A stretch of DNA of 64,000 nucleotides. It comes from Adiantum capillus-veneris. Lineage: Eukaryota > Streptophyta > Polypodiopsida > Polypodiales > Pteridaceae. Made by a program: the position numbers and the translations under genes. Positions 8,235 to 17,115 of this stretch are shown here, one piece after another (the stretch's first letter is position 1; each line of letters begins with the position of its first letter). The notes under the pieces are model-generated. The model made no database searches, was not told the origin of the DNA, and was given only the letters and a program-made list of their open reading frames with translations. Location: assembly GCA_014529385.2 (NCBI GenBank), contig CM043957.1, positions 69,472,503 through 69,536,502 on the forward strand, read 5' to 3'.

Positions 8235-10274
8235 TCAATATCGACGCCTCTTAAAGTTTTTCTTTTTCTTATTTGAGACCTGATTTTGATTTGCATTTAG
8301 ATCTGGCTCACTAAAGGAGTCCCCGTTGGTGTCCTCTTCATTCTCGGAGGAGCTATCATCGGTTGATGTGCTCGGTCCTTCCGAATGTTTTGACTCTGAA
8401 ATTGCTCCACTCTCTAATTCATGAGATTTAGAATCCGTTTCACTCTGGGAGTCAGTGTCTGAGTCGTGTTGGTCAAAGTCTTCTATTGAGCTATCGGTGT
8501 CACTGTCAGATTGGTCTACAATTGCCTTGCCCTTAGAAGATGCATGTATGGCACTTATCATGTTCAGAGGTGCAATTTGTGGTACCTCTTCCCCCTCTGG
8601 TGTGACCCAAGTGGTTCCTCTATTTCCCCAGGTATCTATGGTTGCAGCTAGGTGTACCCAGTCTACGTTGTCTGATTCCGTCATACCCGGTAACACATCC
8701 ATGTAAGGAGAATCTTGGCCAATGTCTGTATCCTTCTTACAAGTGTAACAATATTGTAGTGGGGCCGAGTGAACTGTGGTGTTAGAGCGATGATCAATAA
8801 TAGTTTTACTCCCTAAGGGGTGTACCTTACCAGTCACCAAATCCACTCTAAGGACAAAGTCTTGGAATTGCAAATAGACATGATTTTTAGACCAATCATG
8901 AACCATTTGTGCTTCCCTCATGAATGGTCGTCCTAAAATCATTTCATATGACATAAGGTGTTTAGAGAAATCCATTACAATGAACGTATGTCGTACCTTG
9001 TGTCCTAGAACTTTGATCTTAAGATCCTTGAGCATCCCCATAGGTTTGGCTATGGTACCATTTGCCATCTTTACCACAATGTTAGTAACACTGAGGCGGG
9101 GTTTTCCCATGGATTCCCAACAATCTTTTGTAACGATGCTAACTCCCGCACCACCATCAAGAATTCCCTTTATAGTTAATCCCTTGGTAGTGATGGGTAG
9201 GGTCGCATTAGACTCGTCGCCTTCAAAATACTGCCCTAATTCATTAATGGGTACCTCGATCACAGACTCGTGTCCATCTAAGTCAAGTGATTGCACATGA
9301 TTTTCCTCATCAATCATAATCGAGTCAGGCCTATTTGGTTGCGCAAACTGCGGTAATCCCGTTCGTAGCTCTCCGTTAAGGAATGCTCGAAGTGCAAGGA
9401 ATAACTCAGGATCTCCATACAGCTTTGCTATGATCGTGGTTCGGACCTCAGAAGACATGAAGTCCACTAGTTTGGCAACATTCATTGGCATTTTGCAGGG
9501 TGTAGGTCCTTGACTAGGAACTGGTGAGGATGGAATCTCATATTCCTCAATGGGATCATGTATTCCTTCGTTAAACATCCTTTCCAACAAGAAGGGTGTA
9601 TGCTCACTTTCTGATGTCCCGTCCTCACTCCCTTCTTGGATGATACTAGATATGGCTAACGGTCTATGGTTCATGTGGGGTGGATGAACTTGCGTGGGAA
9701 ACACTGTGTCATGAATTTTGACATGCATGGGTTCTGGTTCTAGTTTCCTTTGAGTCTCCTCCACTAAACCTCTTAGATGTTTCACCTGCTCAATCTCGTC
9801 TACTGGGTTTGGGTACGTCCCAATCTTCTTTTTACGATTCTTCCCTTTTTGCCCCTGCGGTTTATCTTGGGGGTCTTGGATTGGATTTGGAAACACTTGT
9901 GGTGTTTTCAGAGGCTCTTTATGGTTTTCTCTTATTCGGTTTTCATTTGGTTCCATGTTACGGTTTTCTTGGTCGGTCTTTCCCTTTGTGGTATTGGTTC
10001 TAGTCTCCATTGTCTCGATTGAATCTGAATCATCCTCGAGGTCATTCATATACACGGGGTCATCTTCTGTTCCTATGTTTGTTTTGGAACTTGGCTTTGA
10101 ATTTCCCGTATTCTGCGACCTCTTCCTTCGTGTCTTCTTTTTCTTTGCTTGGATAACTGACGCGGTATCTCTCTCTTCGAGGATATGGCCTGGCCCTTGA
10201 AGCATGGACCGTGTAATCGCATAAGCGGGTGCGTCGGGTGGTATTGGCGATGTCACACTAGCAATTTCGACCAA
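8235..10274 (-). CDS. Gypsy protease ORF with D-G-G active site
   Basis: A 679-codon frame between gag and pol. The first part is hydrophilic and low complexity. The retropepsin-like core begins near residue 365 and shows ILDGGAGVSIV with Asp at 373, followed by the conserved MILGRPFMR flap/C-terminal motif. The triplet is D-G-G rather than D-T/S-G, and elements B and C show the same D-G-G. The C-terminal 130 residues are acidic, S/D/E-rich, ending in a basic KKKKNFKRRRY just before TGA. The gag frame and this frame were one: comparison with element C shows a 17-bp duplication at 10298-10331 that creates the gag stop. The true protein probably begins in gag rather than at the methionine at 10274. 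Confidence 0.88.
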   Translation of the reverse strand: MVEIASVTSPIPPDAPAYAITRSMLQGPGHILEERDTASVIQAKKKKTRRKRSQNTGNSKPSSKTNIGTEDDPVYMNDLEDDSDSIETMETRTNTTKGKTDQENRNMEPNENRIRENHKEPLKTPQVFPNPIQDPQDKPQGQKGKNRKKKIGTYPNPVDEIEQVKHLRGLVEETQRKLEPEPMHVKIHDTVFPTQVHPPHMNHRPLAISSIIQEGSEDGTSESEHTPFLLERMFNEGIHDPIEEYEIPSSPVPSQGPTPCKMPMNVAKLVDFMSSEVRTTIIAKLYGDPELFLALRAFLNGELRTGLPQFAQPNRPDSIMIDEENHVQSLDLDGHESVIEVPINELGQYFEGDESNATLPITTKGLTIKGILDGGAGVSIVTKDCWESMGKPRLSVTNIVVKMANGTIAKPMGMLKDLKIKVLGHKVRHTFIVMDFSKHLMSYEMILGRPFMREAQMVHDWSKNHVYLQFQDFVLRVDLVTGKVHPLGSKTIIDHRSNTTVHSAPLQYCYTCKKDTDIGQDSPYMDVLPGMTESDNVDWVHLAATIDTWGNRGTTWVTPEGEEVPQIAPLNMISAIHASSKGKAIVDQSDSDTDSSIEDFDQHDSDTDSQSETDSKSHELESGAISESKHSEGPSTSTDDSSSENEEDTNGDSFSEPDLNANQNQVSNKKKKNFKRRRY

Positions 10275-10276
10275 AT

Positions 10277-12705
10277 TTAGGGGTGTGCTTTTAGGCGCAT
10301 TTGGGTTATAGGGGCATTTGGGTTATAGGGGCATTGGGCAATCAAGTGATCTATGCCACAACGATTACATGTGAGTATTGGCATTGCAGACGTGCTCCCT
10401 TGATTCATTTGCATCTGTGCAGCATTCTTTTGCAGCCTAATAGGGCACTGCGCTGCCCGATGTGGTCCACCACACTCGTAGCATTGAAGAGGTGGCCTCC
10501 TAGCCTGGGTGTTGATATTTTGACCTCTGGATGCGAGAGCAGCAGCTTGATAAACCGGCTTGACTTGCCCCCAGCAATCTTCCATGTAGTATATAGGACA
10601 CTCTTCCAATGTATCAAGTCCGTAGGCAATACTAGTGTCTATTTCCTCCTCACAGCCATCTGCATCAGCATTAGATGGCTCACAACTCACTTGGATCATA
10701 GGGGCGACTCTTGGATGCGGGGGCTGCGGTCCTAGCATAGGAGGTCGTAACGGTGTAGCTTGTACAACATTTTGAGATGTAGGGACCATGCGTTGCGGTA
10801 GTTGCTCAACAGGTGGAGCAGGCATCAATACAGGAGCTCGAGGTGCATCCGTCCAGGCTACAAGTGGTCTATTTGCCATCATACGTTTGATCATTAAACA
10901 ATCCTTAGCTTGGTGACCATACTTACCACATGCGTTGCAAGTTCCATTAAATTTTACTCTAAACGTAGGGCACTCACTAGTGCTATGTGGACCTAAGCAA
11001 ATGGAACACCATTGTTGCTCCCTTCTTGGATACATGTGACTATTTTGAGGGGGTCGATTATCCTTAAGAGACTCTTGGATTGCCTTGGTGAGGTCTGTCA
11101 AGAATGTCTCAAATACCTTTGGCTCATTGGCAATGGGCTTTGCAGTCATGGGTTCATACTCAATGGCTTGTGAGCTAGTGGATCTCGTGTCAGTAGACAC
11201 CCTCATGCCTGCTATCATCAAGTTGTCCTCTAATTGGATTGCATTGGCAGTGACATCTTCCCAGGTTGTGATACCTCTAATCACTAGTCCATTATAGATT
11301 CCTTCATTCCTCAACCCTCGGATGAATCGATCAAGCAGTTGGTTATTGTTGAAGCGCACATTTACGGGGCAACGAGAGTTTAAGTGCTTTAAACGACTAA
11401 TGAAGTCCCTTACTGACTCTCCTTCCTTACGTTCGGCCTTCTGTAGCTGAGATGCTACACCCCAAAGCACACCTTCTCGTATGTACTCCTTTAGAAACAA
11501 CCTTCGAAGGGTAGGGTAGATTGTTTTCTCTTCCACCCTTAGGGTTCTATACCAATCTCCAGCCTTCCCACTTAATGTTAAGCTTAAGGCATTGCACTTA
11601 TGTAGTTCGTTGCGTTCCCCTAAGGAATCACATACTTGTTCAAACACTTCAATGTTTTTTCTAGCATCTTCGTCCCCATTGAATTTTTGCGTGAGTTTGG
11701 CAATTTGTACTGCCTTACTTCTAGGCTCTCTATCAGATGCATGACGCATATTTTCCGCGATAGATCGATCTATGGTTTGAGCAAACGCTGCCAAGTCACC
11801 TATGTGAGGAGGCAGGGCCGGTGAAGGTACTCTTGGAATCATATGTGGGAGAGGGACGGGTACCGGTCTTGGCATATGTGTGGATGATGCAGGATATGGA
11901 ACATAACCGGGCATAGATCCACTCGGATAAGGGCTAGGGAGCGGCACTCGAGGAGCATAAACAAGTGGTACAATTGGAGGTGTGGGGGCCATGTGTGCAT
12001 AAGGGGCTAGAGGCACATACGGTCGAGGCCCCATATTAGGTACTACGACATTAGGTAGTGGCACTGCGCTAACCGTAGATGTCATCGGTACATTCTTTGT
12101 CAGGCCTATCCCTGGAGTGAGCACTGTGTTTTCCTTAATAGAGGGTTGAGCCAAGTTAGGGAAGCTAAAGTTGTCGCTCGGAGGCTCAGATTGCATAGAG
12201 ACCCCAGGTGAAATTACGTAAGATGGGTCCATGGGAATCATTAGAGGAGTCTCCATTTGTGATAGAGTAGGCTGTTGAGCCTTGCTCGTATCCAGAAATC
12301 TCATGGGGCCAGTTGAGAGTATATTTACCCCTCGGTTTTGCCTTTCTGATTGAATAATGCCATGGATAACATTACAGATCATTTTCTGTTGATCTTCGAG
12401 GCTCGTGGCACTAGAGGTGGATCGTACAATCTCTATCCATCCTACATGGTAGGCGTGGCCAGAGTGTAGATCCGTCAACACCTCAGTGTGGAGGTCGTAT
12501 GTCCAATGATCGTTAATGAACAATCCTTCTAGAGTCGACGTGTTAACGGTTTCTTGTGAGGTAGAAGCAATGTTGCTCCCCGTGGTTTTACTTGTCACCA
12601 ACGGTACTCTAGAGGGAACTTCTGAAGGAGGAAGCTCAAGAGGGCCTGCAATTCTATCCTTAGAAACAGCTACTACTCCATCACCAGTGTCGGCAAAGCA
12701 ATTAC
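10277..12705 (-). CDS. gag: Gag of element A, 5' part missing
   Basis: The open frame reaches up to 12874, but similarity to the element C gag ends near 12650-12705; the first 55 or so residues of the open frame come from unrelated DNA at the inversion junction. A proline-rich region is followed by a capsid-like segment of the retrotransposon gag type (WYRTLRVEEK... SVRDFISRLKHLN). Four zinc knuckles follow, numbered from 12874: CX2CX3HX4C at 623-635, CX2CX4HX4C at 646-659, CX2CX3HX4C at about 798-810 and again at 836-848. Gag binds and packages the element RNA and forms the particle. The missing N-terminal coding part lies at 16717-17115 on the other strand. Confidence 0.9.
10298..10331. repeat. 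17-bp tandem duplication that splits gag from protease
   Basis: Two exact copies of CATTTGGGTTATAGGGG. Removing one copy puts the gag end in frame with the protease frame and gives residues that match the uninterrupted frame of element C (NPNAP-K-x-TPLN). The duplication is not a multiple of three and produces the TAA at 10277. Confidence 0.85.
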
Positions 12706-14589
12706 CTTTTGCAAAAAAGACAATTAAACAGAGAGCAGTAGAGTTACAACTGTTACTTGCAAAGAAAGCAGGAAACCTCGACGATGAATGCCAATAAGCA
12801 ACTTGCTTATTCCCTTCTCTTGCACAGCATAAATTTTTCCATGCATTGACCGAGTATGCATAAAGTAGGGCCACATTAATCGGCCAGGCATTAGCACAAC
12901 GGTTTCAACCTATGCACGGCACATACTCTGAGGCGATACCTTGTCGTCCGGGAGGACTCCGGCTAGGAGGGGGGGAGGCATTCTAGAGGCACTCTCAAAT
13001 TCGGAACCAATGACAGAAACAGCAAAAAAGGGCATGATTTTCGACTATTTTAAGGGTTGTTGTTTGATTGCGAAATTTTCTGGAGTAACCCATGTACATA
13101 TGCCCTTATACAGCATGAAGCTACAGGTATATGGGGCCAAACGCCAAATCAAGCCCCTAGGTGTGTGTATATAAGTAGAAATAGCCATTTTTCAGACAAA
13201 ATATTGGTAAAACGGAGAACTCCGGCCTTAAAAATTGCATATGAGTGTATATAATGTGTTGCAGTGATGTTTGTGATTTATTATGATTTTTGGAGATTTT
13301 TTGGGTTTGATTTGCTATTTTCCTTTTAATTTTGCTAATTTTCGGCAGAAAAACTTCAAAAATATAAAAAGCAGGTGAAAAACAGTCGTAATGAAAAACA
13401 AAAAAATATAGTGATGATAAGTGACTATAGGATAACCTATGGTACATTGGGGGTGCAATTATGAGACTGGAGCGGAAAGCGTGTTTTGGCCAGGTTTTGA
13501 CCGAAATGCCAAATTTCTGGTAAACAGAGCAAATGGAGTCCAAATCAAGAAATTTTTGAGCCTAAACCGCATCTCGCAAGAAGATAGGAGCACATGTCAA
13601 ATTTCATGAAAACTGGTTCGGGGACCTCCATTATAAGAAATTTTCACCCCATTTTTAGCTCATTCTCACTATGGACTTTGTGAAGAGAGCTTCTGCCACC
13701 TAGAGCGGATCGACCTTCCAGCAGCTTCTACGACGCGCACGACTACCCTACGAGCTCCAGACATGAGAGGTAGGCTCACCACCTTGAGCTTTTCGCGCAT
13801 GTTTGTCATTACGTCGCGAAAACTAGCGTAGGGGTCACACACAAAGCGGGCAGAAGAGACCTACAAGTAGAAACGGCGGCCTAATGGCTAACCCGAAAGC
13901 AACAAGATTTCATCGGAAGCTTACCCTAGTCTAGGAGACCAGTCCTGGATGTCCAAAGGCAGTAGGAAACGATCGGGAAAAACCCTAATTCCCAGAAACC
14001 CGCAAGAGGCCACCAAATGGGAAATCGGTGAAACGACGACCAAAGGCTACCAAAATTCATGGGTAGGAGCATCTCGACATGCTGGACAAGTCTATATGAC
14101 CCGCATGACCAAAAAGTGACCCGAAGCGGCACTAAAATTCAAAAACGGCATCAGACACACAAAGCGTCAAATTGCACTTGCGGCCAAACCGCAAGTCCGT
14201 TTACCACCAAACTTCACGAGCGGCTTTCCTAGACCATCAACAACCAAATCCTATGGTGGTAGACCACCACAAATCATCAAAGGTATATAAACGCAACCAC
14301 GGGTGCTTCTAGAGCGACAAATTGCCAAATAGAGCTCCGATGAAGCCAAAGTCGACAAAAACCATACGGCAAGGATCCCCAAGGGATCGGGAAGCTATGG
14401 AGACCAACATCAAGAAATTTCATCGCCAAAAAGCACTCCAAAAGTCAGAAAACGGCTCGGAGGCTCTAAAGTCCACACAGGGAGTTATACTCTATCCATT
14501 TGACTTTTCTTGTTGAGATTAGGCTCAAAAGGGACTTAGGGGAGCAAAGGGCAAGCACTGGGAGCACCAGCACTGAAAAAATCACCAGG

Positions 14590-14613
14590 AGACATCCTAC
14601 GCGTAGGATGTCT
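14590..14613. repeat. 24-bp perfect palindrome, copy 2
   Basis: Identical to the palindrome at 880-903 (half-site AGACATCCTACG). It lies 376 bp before copy 3. The surrounding sequence is not obviously the same as around copy 1. Confidence 0.9.
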
Positions 14614-14965
14614 CAAGGGAACTTTTTGGCACAAACTCCAACATTTTTTATCATGCACATGTTCTGAATGACATTTACAAGTCATACACCAAGTTTCATC
14701 ACATTTGGACCAAGTTTGACCTCATATGCATGAAAAAACGCAAAGTTACGGCATAGAGGCAATAATGGGCCAAAGACCTACCAAATCTTGTCCAAATCCC
14801 ATGAAACTTGCACAACACATTCACCAACACATCAGCAAACAATCTGTGTGGTCAGGTAAGCCTTACAAGCATCAAATCCTGTCCAAATTCAAATCCAAGA
14901 ACATGGCCATGTTCCATAGGCCAAGGACAACCCACAGAACAAGTTTCATGTCATTTTGATGAAAA

Positions 14966-14989
14966 AGACATCCTACGCATAGGATGTCT
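14966..14989. repeat. 24-bp palindrome, copy 3 with one change
   Basis: Same as the other two copies except that the central CGCG reads CGCA, the kind of change expected from loss of a methylated CpG. It lies 60 bases from the end of the LTR at 15050. Confidence 0.88.
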
Positions 14990-15044
14990 CCAGCATAAAT
15001 TTAGCCTTCTGTGCAAGGAATGACATCATGGGAGCATACCATGG

Positions 15045-15049
15045 TGCAA
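15045..15049. other. Target-site duplication of element A, inverted right copy
   Basis: TGCAA next to the plus-strand LTR at 15050 is the reverse complement of TTGCA at 1102-1106 next to the minus-strand LTR. Chance agreement of five bases is about 1 in 1000. Confidence 0.7.
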
Positions 15050-15350
15050 TGTTAACCCTCACGGCACACGGACACCCTATGATCTATAAACGTTGTATTA
15101 TTTAGAGTCAAGTACCGGGCTTGTCGGACCAATAGGAACAGGGTAAGGGTGATCGCCGATGACAGGCGCACTCTAACTGGAATATTCAAGGAGTTAGTTG
15201 GCTAAGTATGGGCGCCCAAGTGTGAATGGGGTGAGCTCATATAAAAGCCACTAAACCTAATTTTTACTCATTCTCTCATTGTGCAATAGAAGTTGCTCTT
15301 GCTCCATCTCCATCTTCTCCTTCACCATCTCCTTGTGTGTGTGTGTGTAC

Positions 15351-15381
<31 letters not shown>

Positions 15382-15624
15382 TGAGAGAGTGTGTGTGTGT
15401 GTGTGTGTGTGATCAAGCGTTGCGACGGCACGACGGCGGCGAGGCGGTTGAGCACGGCGTAGCGGCGTCTCCCTCTTCTTCGCGGCGCGGGAATCCTTCA
15501 TTCGCAACTACGCAGGAAGGTGAGTGACACACCATTCTTCCTTGTGAGCTTGTCTGTTGTATGACTGTGTGCTAGGAGCCTTTGTGGCTCGCATACGGCA
15601 CGTAGCAAATCCCTAGCCTTGACA
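15050..15624 (+). repeat. 5' LTR of element A, now inverted
   Basis: This 575-bp LTR begins TGTTAACCC and ends CCTTGACA. A TATA box (ATATAAAAG) lies at 15239-15247. The presumed transcribed part holds GT and GA microsatellites at 15335-15411, longer than in the other LTR. It is followed by a primer binding site, so it is a 5' LTR for plus-strand sequence. It is clearly closer to the LTR at 1107-1655 than to the LTR at 56258-56842. Confidence 0.92.
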
Positions 15625-15628
15625 TTTT

Positions 15629-15646
15629 TGGCGCCGCTGCCGGGGA
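15629..15646 (+). promoter_or_regulatory. Primer binding site, tRNA-Asp type
   Basis: TGGCGCCGCTGCCGGGGA begins four bases after the LTR. It is complementary, with one mismatch, to the 3' end of plant tRNA-Asp, the primer class used by the Athila-type Gypsy lineages. Confidence 0.8.
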
Positions 15647-16104
15647 GCTGCTGCGCGGGAAGCTCCAATGGCGACCTGTAAATTGTATTGAAGCTATTTT
15701 TTATGTAGGAAAGGTGCGGCTTAAGTTTGATCATTGTTGTTATGCAAAAACAGTAGAGAAAGACACAATGTTGTTGACTGCATTCAAGTTTTCTGTGTTC
15801 TGTTAAGCTCTGTTTTGTTAGTTCTATTAAGCTCAGATTTCAGCTTACACAGTTAGCATTTCTTGCGTTTCTGCGTTTTTTGCATTTTCTGGTTTGCACT
15901 GCACAGTTCTGTCAAGTTTCGATTTTCTGCATTTTCTGTGTTTTCTGGTTTGTGCACAGTTAGGCGCACATTTAGTTAATTAAGTAGGTTAGTAATTAGG
16001 TGAACCACTGATTAGCAGGTCAGTAGGTAGGTGGGACAGTAAATAGTATGGTGAGGTCAACGCCCACCAAAACGCGTACCAAATAATATCAAAAAAAAAT
16101 TATT

Positions 16105-16163
<59 letters not shown>

Positions 16164-16716
16164 TTTATTTTTAAAAAAAATTCGGGAAAAAAAACCGAAA
16201 AATTAAAACGTGAGTGAGGGGAGGTTATAAAAAAATCGAAAATATTTAAGCGTGAGTGACTGGGGGGATCACTAAAATTTTCATCGGGATCGGGATCATT
16301 TCCCCAAGCCCAAGCCCAAGCCCAGGCCCAGGCCCAGGCCTCAGTCCTTTGATATATAGTAGACTCACTCTTATATATATACCCTACCTCCTCAAGAGGG
16401 AATGAGAGCATGTGAGGCAAGTCCTCTACTCTCCTCCCTTCTCTTCCCACTTGCACCCTTAGACTTGCTATTTGGAGCCTAGTTTCCCAGCTAGGAAAAG
16501 ACTGTTTCGGGCTTTTCTGGAGAAAAATAGAACCAAACGGGGGGCTATAAAGCACAGCGCGTCCCTCCTAGTGATACGCTCGTTTCGAGCTATCACACGG
16601 CCCATTCCATGACATGCTCTAAAAAATCTAGCAAAAAAACAAACAAAAAACACGCAAAAAACTAGTCACAAGGCCTCCTAGAGCAGCTTTTTGACACCTG
16701 AGGGTATCAAAAGCAC
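15647..16716 (+). other. Untranslated leader of element A
   Basis: About 1.07 kb between primer binding site and gag. It contains a TA microsatellite at 16109-16156, a tandem CCCAAG/CCCAGG hexamer run at about 16296-16342 and a pyrimidine-rich block near 16425-16460. The hexamer run and the following 150 bases are also present in the leader of element C (57440-57620). Frames such as the AW-repeat frame opposite the hexamers are products of the repeat. Confidence 0.75.
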
Positions 16717-17115
16717 ATGCACTTACGCTCTGGGCGGGTGCTAGAACACGAGCATATTGAGGGTGCCTCTATTCATACGGACACCCATTACCCATCCACG
16801 ATAGGCTCTAGACCCTCAGCGGGGACACAAGGTAGCACCACCCAAGACCCTAAAATAGCCGCTAGTGATTCCTCCTCCGACTCAGAGATCATGGAAGCAT
16901 ACCCTACCCAAAACCCTGAGAGAGAAGGCCATGCACCTCCCGAAGCTCCACAGCCTAGTACTAGTATGTTTAGTCGTTTCATGGAAACATTAGGTAGAGC
17001 TACTCGCTCGGAACCTGATGCAAATGAAGCACAGGAAGGGGGTGGGGAAGTGGACTCTCCTTTCACATCGCACGTGGACCCCACACCCCCAAAGAGTGTC
17101 CATGTGGATATCCTG
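16717..17115 (+). pseudogene. gag: Gag N-terminal part of element A, cut off
   Basis: The start MHLRSGRVLEHEHI matches the gag start of element C (57890). The frame is hydrophilic and S/T/P-rich like the start of C gag. Similarity stops after the residues SVHVD near 17100, where the sequence passes into LINE DNA. The missing continuation (minus about 60-70 codons by comparison with C) is the minus-strand gag that ends near 12705. So one gag gene is split between two opposite-strand places 4.4 kb apart. Confidence 0.82.

Larger units (their letters stand above)
12706..15049. other. Non-element DNA inside the inverted segment
   Basis: About 2.3 kb that does not match the Gypsy family. By the inversion model it is the former right flank of element A, now reversed. 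It holds two palindromes (14590-14613, 14966-14989) and a TATA-like TTATAAGAAA at about 13630-13640 followed by a GC-richer stretch. No long coding frame is convincing. A short plus-strand frame ending at 12797 (about 12660-12797) is lysine-rich and may be a coding remnant. Confidence 0.5.

Noticed and set aside
10274-10277. Programmed frameshift between gag and protease
   Set aside because: The frame change is explained by the 17-bp tandem duplication, and element C is in frame there.
16100-16555. Minus-strand frame with an AWAWAW run
   Set aside because: It is produced by the CCCAAG/CCCAGG hexamers and the TA repeat in the noncoding leader.
15050-17115. A separate, independent plus-strand Gypsy insertion
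   Set aside because: The close LTR match, the reverse-complement target duplication and the exact complement of missing parts fit a single inverted insertion better.
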